A DNA stretch of 64,000 bases from an uncultured Verrucomicrobiota bacterium. Lineage in GTDB: Bacteria > Verrucomicrobiota > Verrucomicrobiia > Limisphaerales > UBA1412. Location: assembly GCA_944389455.1 (NCBI GenBank), contig CALXMK010000010.1, positions 1 through 64,000 of the forward strand, written 5' to 3'. A program made the position numbers and the translations under genes. The notes beneath the pieces were generated by a model that worked only from the letters and a program-made list of their open reading frames with translations, was not told where the DNA came from and made no database searches. Positions 18,660 to 26,530 of this stretch are shown here, piece by piece (the first letter of the stretch is position 1; every line of letters starts with the position of its first letter).

Positions 18660-19682
18660 ATGGTAAAAGTTGGAATCGTTGGTTTGGGGTTCATGGGAAT
18701 GACCCATTTTCGCGCGTGGCAAAAGATCTCTATTGCTCAAGTAGCCGCGATTTGTGAGGCTCGTCCTCTGCCAGAGGATGGTGATCTTTCCAAGATTGCC
18801 AATAATCCCGGGGCAGGGGATGGATTGAAGATCGATTACAATCAGACTCAGATAGTTAAAAGCGTTGATGAGCTGCTCCGGATTGAGAATTTGGATATTA
18901 TCGATATCTGTCTTCCTACGGGAGCACATAAAGATGTAGCGATTCAGTCTTTAAGAGCCGGTAAGAATGTAGTCTGTGAAAAACCGATGGCTCGAACCAT
19001 GGCTCAAGCTCAGGAGATGGAGCGAGTGGCTGCGGAGTGTAAAAAAATCCTCATGCCGGCTCAATGTGTACGCTTTTGGCCAGAATGGGCTTATTTAAAG
19101 AGGCTGATTGATGATGGACGTTATGGCAAAGTAGTGGCAGCACGTTTTAGACGTGTTTCAGAGGCTCCCGGTTGGGGAATTTCCAGCTTTCTCAAGGGAC
19201 AGGAATCGGGCGGAGCACTCTATGACCTGCATGTACACGATTTAGACTATGTTCTCTATTGTTTTGGAATGCCGCAAGCAGTTTATGCCAGAGGAGCGAC
19301 TCTTGTCAGCGGAGCTACAGATCATGTGATAGCCAATTATATCTATCAGGGAGGTCCCGTTGTTACGGTAGAGGGAAGCTGGGCTATGGCAAAGGGATTT
19401 GGTTTTAATGCTGGATTCTCTGTTTGCTTTGAAAAAGCGACTCTTGAAATGGATGTATCTCGTGGTATGGATGCTCTTAAGCTCTATGAACCGGGAGTCC
19501 CAGCCTTGGTAATTCGTCCGGAAGGGGATGATGGGTATGTCGGAGAGCTTCGTCATATTGCGGAGGCGGTTGATAAAGGAGTTCAGCCGACGGTTGTAAC
19601 TGTTCAAGATGGGGTTAATTCACTCAGAGTTTGCGAAGCTGAAGAACAATCCATTAAGACTGGAGAGATCGTGAGTATCTGA
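18660..19682 (+). CDS. Gfo/Idh/MocA family oxidoreductase
   Basis: A 340-residue NAD(P)-dependent dehydrogenase. The N-terminal Rossmann motif GIVGLGFMGMTHFRAW is followed by DICLPTGAHKDVA and the signature VVCEKPMARTMAQA with the catalytic Lys. The C-terminal domain has SGGALYDLHVHDLDYVLYCF. It lies 17 bases after the TIM-barrel gene and ends the run at a strong hairpin. It probably oxidises a sugar, inositol or related polyol together with that neighbour. No signal peptide is present, so it is cytoplasmic. Confidence 0.92.
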   Translation: MVKVGIVGLGFMGMTHFRAWQKISIAQVAAICEARPLPEDGDLSKIANNPGAGDGLKIDYNQTQIVKSVDELLRIENLDIIDICLPTGAHKDVAIQSLRAGKNVVCEKPMARTMAQAQEMERVAAECKKILMPAQCVRFWPEWAYLKRLIDDGRYGKVVAARFRRVSEAPGWGISSFLKGQESGGALYDLHVHDLDYVLYCFGMPQAVYARGATLVSGATDHVIANYIYQGGPVVTVEGSWAMAKGFGFNAGFSVCFEKATLEMDVSRGMDALKLYEPGVPALVIRPEGDDGYVGELRHIAEAVDKGVQPTVVTVQDGVNSLRVCEAEEQSIKTGEIVSI

Positions 19683-19700
19683 CGTATATTATTTAATTTA

Positions 19701-19748
19701 AAAACATGGAGTTTCTGTTTAAATAGAAACTCCATGTTTTTATGTTTA
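19701..19748 (+). terminator. Strong terminator after the Gfo/Idh gene
   Basis: A perfect 16-bp stem AAAACATGGAGTTTCT (19701-19716) / AGAAACTCCATGTTTT (19725-19740) with an 8-base loop, followed by TATGTTT. Confidence 0.9.
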
Positions 19749-19758
19749 AGAAGGAAGA

Positions 19759-19793
19759 ATAAAAAACGAGTGAAGGAAAAACTTCACTCGTTT
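19759..19793 (-). terminator. Terminator of the PEP-CTERM gene
   Basis: A 12-bp perfect stem AAACGAGTGAAG (19764-19775) / CTTCACTCGTTT (19782-19793) with a 6-base loop. On the minus strand it runs into TTTTTTATTC. It sits back to back with the plus-strand terminator at 19701. Confidence 0.9.
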
Positions 19794-19821
19794 GTAATTT
19801 TAAATTAAATAGGTTTGCTAA

Positions 19822-20544
19822 TTAGTCGCGTTTGAAACGACGCAGACCTGCAAAACCACCAATTGCTGCCAACCCCATCAGAGCAAGCTGCATAGTACCA
19901 GCTTCAGGAACCAGCGTTACAGTACCATCAACAACCATGGAGAAAGGATTGTTTTCACCAGAGACTGCACCTAAGGTAAGATTATCCATGGAGGAACCAT
20001 ACCAGAAGTCGGTATCATATCCCAGAGCACCAGCTGCATTGCTGGCAGTATAGATTTCAGAAGCATTGGAGAAAGGCAAACTGATACCATCTTCGCTGGT
20101 AACAAGTACTGTTACACCAGCTTTGTAGTAGTCGGTGTAGGTAGAACCTGCGGCGAAGTTATAGGAGACAGTATTGATCATATTCTCATTGTCCTCATGC
20201 CCAGCAGCAAAGGTAGCAACGTCCGTAATCAAAGTACCAGGTCCGGCATATTCTTTGCCTCCAATTGAATAGAGCTTGTCATTGCCGTAAATAGCAAGTG
20301 TACCTTCACTTCCAGGAATACCATTGTCAAGTACGTTGATAGAGATACTGTCAAAGGTAAACACATTATATCCAGAAGACAAATTCTGCCCCAGGATAGA
20401 ACCTCCAATTACTTTATAAGGAGCAGTTGCTGACGGAGCTGAACCGGCGCCATAGCTACCTGCACTATCGAATAATGTCTCGGCTTGAGCTGCGCATGCT
20501 ACAGCCAGAATTGCAATAACCGTTAACGATTTCATCTTGTTCAT
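19822..20544 (-). CDS. PEP-CTERM sorting-domain secreted protein
   Basis: A 240-residue exported protein. Residues 1-21 are a signal peptide (MNKMKSLTVIAILAVACAAQA). The C-terminus has the PEP-CTERM layout: VPEAGT, a hydrophobic stretch (LALMGLAAIGGFAGL) and a basic RRFKRD end, which exosortase (EpsH-type) recognises. The middle is a low-complexity Gly/Ser/Asp-rich beta region with no family I recognise. No exosortase gene is in the window. Its own terminator and divergent promoter region suggest a monocistronic unit. Confidence 0.88.
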   Translation of the reverse strand: MNKMKSLTVIAILAVACAAQAETLFDSAGSYGAGSAPSATAPYKVIGGSILGQNLSSGYNVFTFDSISINVLDNGIPGSEGTLAIYGNDKLYSIGGKEYAGPGTLITDVATFAAGHEDNENMINTVSYNFAAGSTYTDYYKAGVTVLVTSEDGISLPFSNASEIYTASNAAGALGYDTDFWYGSSMDNLTLGAVSGENNPFSMVVDGTVTLVPEAGTMQLALMGLAAIGGFAGLRRFKRD

Positions 20545-20722
20545 TCTAGTTATTCTCTCAAGAGCTTATGGCTGATTGAGAGTAATTATAGTTGATTTAC
20601 ATGGGTGTTTTTTAAGGAGACACCCCTTAAACCGCCAGTATTTTTTCATAACAGGGAAAAAATAGCAAGTTTTTTAATAGTTTTTTTGATGTTAGTGAGA
20701 GAATTACATTGATTTTGTTTCT

Positions 20723-20740
20723 CTTTTTGTAAACAAAAAG
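20723..20740. promoter_or_regulatory. Perfect 8-2-8 palindrome, candidate operator
   Basis: CTTTTTGT-AA-ACAAAAAG is a perfect inverted repeat in the divergent region between the PEP-CTERM gene and parB. It ends two bases before a second palindrome. The bound factor is unknown. Confidence 0.5.
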
Positions 20741-20742
20741 GT

Positions 20743-20755
20743 TGTAGAATCTACA
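20743..20755. promoter_or_regulatory. Perfect 6-1-6 palindrome, candidate operator
   Basis: TGTAGA-A-TCTACA is a perfect inverted repeat next to the palindrome at 20723. It does not match the parS consensus. Confidence 0.45.
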
Positions 20756-20914
20756 GAAAACGGAAAATTTAAAAAAGTTTTTGTTTTAATTTGTCTCTTT
20801 ATAATTTTATTTTGTAGGATATCTCCAGAGCTTGGAACATTGGAAGATGTTCCGAGAAGAGAAAACTCTTTTCTGAGAGTTAGTAGATTTTACGTTTTGC
20901 TAAATTTTGGTTGT

Positions 20915-21874
20915 ATGGCGAAATCGGCTTTAGGCAGAGGTTTTGGTGCGTTGATGGGAGCGAGCTTTTCCCAATCGGCAAAGAGTGAATCCGAATTAGC
21001 TCATCGCTCTCCGCAGAGTGATGAGTCGGAAATAACTGCAAGAGTTGAGGAAGCGGGTGTTCAAAATGCGGTGTTAAAGGTTCCGATAGATTCGGTTTAC
21101 CCTTCTCCTCTTCAGCCGCGTAAGATTTTTGATGAGAAGTCCTTGGATGAGTTGACGGAGTCTATCCGCGAGCAGGGAGTTCTGCAACCGTTGGTTACTC
21201 GCAAGACCGAACAAGGGTATGAGCTTATTGCTGGAGAGAGGCGCTTGCGGGCCAGCAAAAAAGCAGGGTTGACAGAAGTGCCGATCATCATCCGCCAGGC
21301 TGAAGATCAGGTAGTGCTGGAGTGGATGTTGATTGAGAATTTGCAGCGTGAAGATCTCAATCCGATAGATGAAGCTCGTGGTTTTGAGCAATTGATTCGT
21401 CAATTTAATCTGACGCAGGAAGCCGCTGCTGCTCGTGTTGGCAAGGGGCGTGTCGCCGTAGCCAATGCGCTGCGACTGCTTAAGCTGCCCCAAGCCGTGC
21501 AATTTATGGTTGCGGATGGACGATTGAGTGTCGGGCATGCCAAAGCGATTCTTTCCCTTGAGTTGATGGAAGATATGCAGCAGATGGCTGAAGAGGTAGT
21601 TGTCTCCGGATTGAGTGTTCGTGAGACTGAGGCCATGGTCAGCGCTAAGCTCAGCCGTACCAAATCGGAGCTTGTGCTTCCAGAAACAGAAGCCCCTCAG
21701 GTGAAGGTGGAATTGATTCATCTAAAGAAGATTGAAGATAAACTTCGTGAAAAGCTGGGGACACAGGTAAAAATTCGCTCAACAGACGGAAATAAAGGCA
21801 ATATCACAATTCAATTTTTTAATAATGAAGATTTAGAACGTCTGATGGAGCTTTTCTCCGTACGGATGGATTAA
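20915..21874 (+). CDS. parB: ParB/Spo0J/Noc family chromosome-partitioning protein
   Basis: A 319-residue CTPase and DNA-binding protein that loads at parS sites. The N-terminal MAKSALGRGFGALMG is the typical ParB start, so I chose the ATG at 20915 over an in-frame codon 75 bases upstream. The ParB/Srx domain has VYPSPLQPRKIFDE, LTESIREQGVLQPL and the CTP-binding GERRLRASK. ENLQREDLNPIDEARGF and a helix-turn-helix (TQEAAAARVGKGRVAVANAL) follow, then a C-terminal dimer domain. No parA lies beside it, and no parS was found in this window by eye. The downstream SIS gene starts 12 bases later. Confidence 0.94.
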   Translation: MAKSALGRGFGALMGASFSQSAKSESELAHRSPQSDESEITARVEEAGVQNAVLKVPIDSVYPSPLQPRKIFDEKSLDELTESIREQGVLQPLVTRKTEQGYELIAGERRLRASKKAGLTEVPIIIRQAEDQVVLEWMLIENLQREDLNPIDEARGFEQLIRQFNLTQEAAAARVGKGRVAVANALRLLKLPQAVQFMVADGRLSVGHAKAILSLELMEDMQQMAEEVVVSGLSVRETEAMVSAKLSRTKSELVLPETEAPQVKVELIHLKKIEDKLREKLGTQVKIRSTDGNKGNITIQFFNNEDLERLMELFSVRMD

Positions 21875-21886
21875 GAAGGAAAAAAT

Positions 21887-22468
21887 TTGATTATGAAGAA
21901 TTGGATAGAAGATTATATTCAGCAATTTAAGTCAGCGATTGATTCAGTTTCGCCGGATGATGTAGCTGAATGGATTGAGATTTTTAGAAAAGCGCATCAG
22001 CAAAAGCGCCGTATTTTTGTTTTTGGAAATGGAGGCAGTGCTTCCAATTGTTCGCATTTTGTCTGCGATTTGGGAAAAGGCAGTTCTATCTGCATGGGCA
22101 GTCCTTTTCGCTGTTTGACTTTAAATGACAATATTGCTTGGATGACGGCGATTGCCAATGATTTTGCATATGAAGATGTATTTGTACGTCAGCTGCTCAA
22201 TCAAGGAGAACCGGGAGATCTGGTTTTGAGTTTGAGTGTCAGTGGTAATTCGCCTAATTGCGTAAAAGCTATTGAGTGGGCTAAGGCTAATGGTTTGACA
22301 GTCTTGGCTCTGACGGGAGGGAAAAATAATAGGATGGCAGAATTGGCTGACAAGGTCATCCAGATTGATTCTTCTCACTATGGCAGGGTAGAGGATACGC
22401 AGATGATGGTGGCGCATTTGATCTGCTATGCTTTTATGGAGAAAGCGGATTTGTTAAAGAAATCTTAA
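21887..22468 (+). CDS. SIS-domain protein, GmhA-like sedoheptulose-7-phosphate isomerase
   Basis: A 193-residue sugar isomerase domain protein like GmhA, which makes the heptose precursor of LPS core. It has the phosphate-binding FGNGGSASNCSHFVCDLGKG and LSVSGNSPNCVKAIEWAK motifs, ALTGGKNNRMAELAD, and C-terminal DTQMMVAHLICYAFME. The TTG start at 21887 has AGAAGG 7 bases upstream; the ATG at 21893 is an alternative. It is probably co-transcribed with parB. Substrate could be another sugar phosphate, because no other heptose gene is near. Confidence 0.85.
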   Translation: MIMKNWIEDYIQQFKSAIDSVSPDDVAEWIEIFRKAHQQKRRIFVFGNGGSASNCSHFVCDLGKGSSICMGSPFRCLTLNDNIAWMTAIANDFAYEDVFVRQLLNQGEPGDLVLSLSVSGNSPNCVKAIEWAKANGLTVLALTGGKNNRMAELADKVIQIDSSHYGRVEDTQMMVAHLICYAFMEKADLLKKS

Positions 22469-22524
22469 TAGAATATATATAGTTTGGGAAACCGAGGTTT
22501 TTTACCAGAACGAGTTAAGCCAAA

Positions 22525-22562
22525 TAGAACACCGGATGGTCTTGAGACGATCCGGTGTTCTA
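22525..22562. terminator. Bidirectional terminator between the SIS gene and der
   Basis: A 13-bp stem TAGAACACCGGAT (22525-22537) / ATCCGGTGTTCTA (22550-22562) whose loop contains a further GTCT/AGAC pairing. Flanking A and T tracts are short, and it lies between convergent genes. Confidence 0.75.
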
Positions 22563-22588
22563 TTTAATAAAAGCTAAAGAAATAAGCG

Positions 22589-24220
22589 TTATTTTTTCCG
22601 TTTGCGAGAAGAAGCGTCACGAGGAGCAATCTTTTTGTGAATGCGAGCTTTACCTTCCAGCTGCTCCCGGGTTTTCCCCCGAGTGACATATTTGCGGGAA
22701 GTGTTTTTCCCCACTGAACCAGAACGCGGTTTGCGGATAGATTCAATTGTCTTGGGGCGTGCACGGGTAATGAAAATGAGAGGGCAGCCTTCATATCCAA
22801 AAGCTTGACGCATTCTTTGAGCAAGAAACTTTATATAGGCCTCTTTAATAAGTTCCTTACGGTTGACAAAGAGGAGGAATGTGGGGGGAGATTGTTTAAC
22901 CTGCGTCGCGTAGTAAAGTTTAAGGAAGTGACCTTGTGTGCTGATGGGCTGGCGTTCTTCAACAGCTGCCGCCAGAGTTCTGTTAAGAAGGCCTGTGGGA
23001 ATTTCCTGCTTAAGTTGGGCTGCAACATAACGGATTGCTTCCAGCAATTGGTCCAAGTTAATTCCTTCGAGGGCAGAAGTAAAGATTACTGGAGCATAAC
23101 TGAGAAAGAAGAGTTTTTCCTGAACCCACTCACTAAAGTCATTAAGAGAGAGTTTACTGTTTTGCATCTCTTTTTTGCGCTGAGCAGGTGGGAGCTTGGC
23201 CAGACGAGCTTTTTCTTTTTCCTGCATTTGCCGGACTCCTTCGGCCATTAGATCCCATTTATTGACAACGAGGATACAGGCTTTACCGGCTTCGACAATT
23301 TTATCGGCGATTTTTTTATCTTGTTCCAGAATCCCTTCAGAAGCGTCGAGCATGAGTACTGCGATATCACAGCGTTCGATAGAATCTTCTGTTCGTTTAA
23401 TACTATAAAATTCTATTGAGTCATGAATTTTGCGTTCTTTACGCACACCTGCAGTATCAACCAGAATATATTCCTGACGTACCCCTTCAGTTTCGACAGA
23501 GAAAGGGATGTCAACAGAATCACGTGTTGTTCCTGGAATAGGAGAGACGATAACACGGTTTGAAGAGGTGATTTTATTGACAATAGAGGATTTCCCTACA
23601 TTGGGACGACCAACAAAAGCAATTTTGAGAGGACCTTCTACTTTTTCCAGTTCAGGTTCTTCTTCTCCATCCAGATCAAATCCGCGAGTTTTTGCATGAT
23701 TTTTTTTCTCTGTTTTAGGGAGTTCTCGGATAGCAGCTTTAATAAGTGCTTCTATTCCTCGGTCATGAATAGCGCTGACGTTAAAAGTTTGGGAAAATCC
23801 CATTCCGTCAAATTCATGGGAGTGATGATCTAAGGCCGCATTATCGGCTTTATTACAGATGAGAAAAACCTTTTTTCCAGCACGGCGCAGCCGTTCTGCT
23901 ACCTCTTGATCCAATGGAGTGATACCGCTTTGGATATCAACTACAAAAAGGACCAGGTTTGCTTCTTCAATGGCCAGGTCTACCTGCATCATAGCTTCTT
24001 GAGTAATTAGATCGCCTCCTTTTTCCCCTTTAAGTAGGGAGATGCCGCCTGTATCGATTAAAGTATAGGGAATCCCTTGTGACTCTACTTCAGCGGAGAT
24101 TCGGTCACGGGTAACGCCCGGCATATCATGAACGATGGCGATGCGGCGTCCTGCAATCCGATTAAAGAGAGCAGATTTACCGACATTGGGTTTACCTACA
24201 ATAGTAATTACAGCGGACAT
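22589..24220 (-). CDS. der: GTPase Der (EngA)
   Basis: Der is a tandem-GTPase needed for 50S subunit assembly. The 543 residues have G domain 1 (IVGKPNVGKSALFNRI, DTGGI, NKAD), an acidic linker with DLDGEEEPELEKVEG, G domain 2 (FVGRPNVGKSSIVNKI, DTAGVRKERKI, NKWD) and a C-terminal KH-like domain. A long basic tail rich in Lys/Arg ends the protein. I chose MSAVITIVGKPNVGKS at 24220, because upstream in-frame residues have no family match. Compared with Escherichia coli Der (490 residues) the extra length lies in G2 (a KLPPAQRKKEMQ insert) and the tail. Confidence 0.96.
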   Translation of the reverse strand: MSAVITIVGKPNVGKSALFNRIAGRRIAIVHDMPGVTRDRISAEVESQGIPYTLIDTGGISLLKGEKGGDLITQEAMMQVDLAIEEANLVLFVVDIQSGITPLDQEVAERLRRAGKKVFLICNKADNAALDHHSHEFDGMGFSQTFNVSAIHDRGIEALIKAAIRELPKTEKKNHAKTRGFDLDGEEEPELEKVEGPLKIAFVGRPNVGKSSIVNKITSSNRVIVSPIPGTTRDSVDIPFSVETEGVRQEYILVDTAGVRKERKIHDSIEFYSIKRTEDSIERCDIAVLMLDASEGILEQDKKIADKIVEAGKACILVVNKWDLMAEGVRQMQEKEKARLAKLPPAQRKKEMQNSKLSLNDFSEWVQEKLFFLSYAPVIFTSALEGINLDQLLEAIRYVAAQLKQEIPTGLLNRTLAAAVEERQPISTQGHFLKLYYATQVKQSPPTFLLFVNRKELIKEAYIKFLAQRMRQAFGYEGCPLIFITRARPKTIESIRKPRSGSVGKNTSRKYVTRGKTREQLEGKARIHKKIAPRDASSRKRKK

Positions 24221-24309
24221 AGTTATAAAATTTTTGAGGATGGATGTTAAAGTTTGTGTAAAAAACGCTCCTAGATGAGGAGTGTGTTTAATCAAATACT
24301 TTATCAGAA

Positions 24310-24387
24310 AGACGCATGAACTCTGTTGAATTCGATGCGTCTCCAGAAAAAGAGAAAAGGAACTCCGGCTAAACCGGGGTTCCTTTT
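24310..24387 (-). terminator. Terminator of ilvC, with a second hairpin
   Basis: The main stem is AAAAGGAACTCCGG (24355-24368) / CCGGGGTTCCTTTT (24374-24387) with one mismatch, followed on the minus strand by CTCTTTTTCT. A second hairpin AGACGCAT/ATGCGTCT spans 24310-24342. Confidence 0.8.
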
Positions 24388-24397
24388 GAAAGAGGAA

Positions 24398-25498
24398 TTA
24401 GTCTTCTCCGCGGCCGGATACACCTTTGGTATTGGCCGTTACAGCTTTAGCTGCTTCATGAGGACGCAGTGAGCGGACAGCTGCTCCGGCGCGCCACATT
24501 TCAGAATTTCTGATTTCACTCAACTCAGCAGAGAGAGTCTTCTGATAGTCGGGAGCTCCACAATAGGAGAGTACGCGAGCTGTCTCTTTACCGCTCTTAA
24601 CAGATTCGTAGAGATCTTTGAAAACGGGGAGTACGGCTTCCTTGAATTTCGGTTTCCAATCTAAAGCTCCTCGTTGAGCGGTAGCTGAACAATTGGCATA
24701 CATCCAGTCCATACCGTTTTCATCTACCAGACGAATAAGACTCTGTGTCAACTCCTCAACGGATTCATTAAAAGCTTCACTGGGACTGTGACCCTGACTG
24801 CGAAGGACATCGTATTGAGCTTCCAGAATACCGGCCAAGCAACCCATTAGGGTACCACGTTCACCTGTCAGATCGCTGAAGACCTCTTTTTGGAAGGTTG
24901 TCGGGAAAAGATAGCCTGAGCCTACACCAATACCCAAGGCCAGAGTACGCTGCTCAGCACGGCCGGTGAAGTCCTGTTGGACGGCGTAGCTGGAGTTGAT
25001 GCCTACACCGGCCAGGAAGTTACGGCGTACAGAGAGTCCGGAACCTTTGGGGGCGACCATGATAACGTCTACATTCTTAGGAGGAATAACTCCAGTCTGC
25101 TCTTTGTATACAATGGAGAAACCGTGAGAGAAATAGAGAGCATCCCCTTCATTTAAGCATTTGGAAACGGTCGGCCAGATAGCTCTTTGACCTGCGTCTG
25201 AAACCAGCATCTCAATAATAGTGCCGCGTTTGGCTGCTTCTTCTACTTCAAAAAGAGTTTCTCCAGGAACCCAACCATCTTTGACTGCACGATCCCAATC
25301 TTTTTGGAAAGCTTTGGATTGGCCGACGATGACATTAAAACCGTTGTCGCGGAGATTTAATCCCTGTGCAGGCCCCTGAACTCCATAGCCCAGGATTGCA
25401 ATTGTTTCATTTTTGAGCACTTCGCGTGCTTTTTCCATCGAAAATTCACTGCGGGTAATTACATCTTCTATTACACCGCCGAAATCAATTTTTGCCAT
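24398..25498 (-). CDS. ilvC: Ketol-acid reductoisomerase
   Basis: IlvC makes 2,3-dihydroxy-isovalerate or -methylvalerate from acetohydroxyacids with NADPH and Mg, the second common step of branched-chain amino acid synthesis. The 366 residues have AILGYGVQGPAQGLNLRDNG for NADPH binding, DVIMVAPKGSG, the metal-binding EVFSDLTGERGTLMGCLAG and a C-terminal SEIRNSEMW segment. It stands alone with its own terminator, without ilvB, ilvN or ilvD beside it. An AAGGATC site lies about 12 bases before the ATG. Confidence 0.95.
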   Translation of the reverse strand: MAKIDFGGVIEDVITRSEFSMEKAREVLKNETIAILGYGVQGPAQGLNLRDNGFNVIVGQSKAFQKDWDRAVKDGWVPGETLFEVEEAAKRGTIIEMLVSDAGQRAIWPTVSKCLNEGDALYFSHGFSIVYKEQTGVIPPKNVDVIMVAPKGSGLSVRRNFLAGVGINSSYAVQQDFTGRAEQRTLALGIGVGSGYLFPTTFQKEVFSDLTGERGTLMGCLAGILEAQYDVLRSQGHSPSEAFNESVEELTQSLIRLVDENGMDWMYANCSATAQRGALDWKPKFKEAVLPVFKDLYESVKSGKETARVLSYCGAPDYQKTLSAELSEIRNSEMWRAGAAVRSLRPHEAAKAVTANTKGVSGRGED

Positions 25499-25968
25499 TC
25501 TATCTATGATCCTTTTATCTAAAATAGCCCACTTCCGTCACAACTTTTTGAGGCCGGATGAGCCATCGCTATTTATTTTAAAACGATAAGCTATTAAAAG
25601 AAAGATAATTTTCTCTGTTTTCAGCTTCGTTGAATTATTCCAAGATTGTTCTATCTGTTTATATTTTACCTGTGCGATTAGTCATTTTAAATAAAATAGA
25701 TAGAATATATTCCCATGTTGAGGCTTATAATATTTCAGTAATATATACCTAAAATATTATGCCAAACAGGGAGAGTGGGTGAGATAAAAACTCTTTGTTG
25801 GATTAAGTGGAACGAAGACTTATTTTGCTCTTTTGATTTTTACAGATAGCCTGTAATATCTTTTCAAATCAAGGTGTTATTCCATTTTTTAAGATCATTT
25901 TAGAAAACTTTATTTATCTATTTAGTATATAGTTTTTAATTATAGATGTGTATTAGCTTGAAGAAATC
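25499..25968. other. Gene-free region between ilvC and the GNAT gene
   Basis: About 470 AT-rich bases, holding the ilvC promoter region and the 3' end of the microcompartment/GH127/GNAT run. An inverted repeat ATAATATTT (25727-25735) / AAATATTAT (25752-25760) could form a hairpin ending that run, but without a T tract. No gene or known riboswitch is recognised. Confidence 0.45.
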
Positions 25969-26451
25969 CTATTTCTCTGCCAAATTTCTAAGAGTTTTCG
26001 CATCGAGCCGATAAGTTGTCCATTCGGACATTGGTTTGGCCCCTAGGGAGAGATAGAAGCGGATGCTGGGTTCATTCCAGTTAAGGCAGCTCCATTCCAT
26101 TCGGCCGCAGCCGCGTTCAACGGCAATAGAAGCTAGATGTTTTAATAGAGCTTTGCCGTATCCTTTCCCTCTGTACTCAGGTAGTATGAACAGGTCTTCG
26201 AGGTAAAGTCCGGCTCTGCCCAGAAAGGTGGAGAAGTTATGGAAAAACAGAGCGAATCCAATTGTTTTCTCTTCCACGGAGGCTAGAATGACTTCAGCTT
26301 TTTGACGGGTAAAAATCCATTCTTCCAGAGTTTTCTCGTCGGCTATGACCTCGTCGGTCATTTTTTCATATTCTGCTAGTTTCCTGATAAAGTCCAGGAT
26401 GAGGGTAATATCTTTTCTTTCTGCGTATCGCAGTTTAAGCTCTGTATTCAT
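25969..26451 (-). CDS. GNAT family N-acetyltransferase (SAT1/SAT2-like)
   Basis: A 160-residue acetyl-CoA N-acetyltransferase. The N-terminal LRYAERKDITLILDFIRKLA and the acetyl-CoA loop LPEYRGKGYGKALLKHLA are clear, with YLEDLFI before it and GCGRMEWSCLNWNEPSIRFY after it. This arrangement resembles the spermidine/thialysine acetyltransferase group. It is 79 bases downstream of the GH127 gene in the same direction and could be the last gene of the microcompartment transcript. The acceptor amine is unknown. Confidence 0.88.
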   Translation of the reverse strand: MNTELKLRYAERKDITLILDFIRKLAEYEKMTDEVIADEKTLEEWIFTRQKAEVILASVEEKTIGFALFFHNFSTFLGRAGLYLEDLFILPEYRGKGYGKALLKHLASIAVERGCGRMEWSCLNWNEPSIRFYLSLGAKPMSEWTTYRLDAKTLRNLAEK

Positions 26452-26530
26452 TCGATTCTTTGGGAAGGTATTAAACTTTAAAATTTCGATTTTATCCGGT
26501 TAGGTATTCCTTTGATATTTTTCAGAGAAA

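Larger units (their letters stand above)
20545..20914. other. Divergent intergenic region with two palindromes
   Basis: About 370 AT-rich bases between the PEP-CTERM gene (-) and parB (+). It holds an 8-2-8 palindrome at 20723-20740, a 6-1-6 palindrome at 20743-20755, and a GGGTGT/ACACCC hairpin (20603-20608 and 20620-20625) in the PEP-CTERM leader. No gene is seen. Confidence 0.5.

Noticed and set aside
20760..22000. parS site near parB
   Set aside because: I looked for sequences like TGTTTCACGTGAAACA and found none. The palindromes at 20723 and 20743 do not match.
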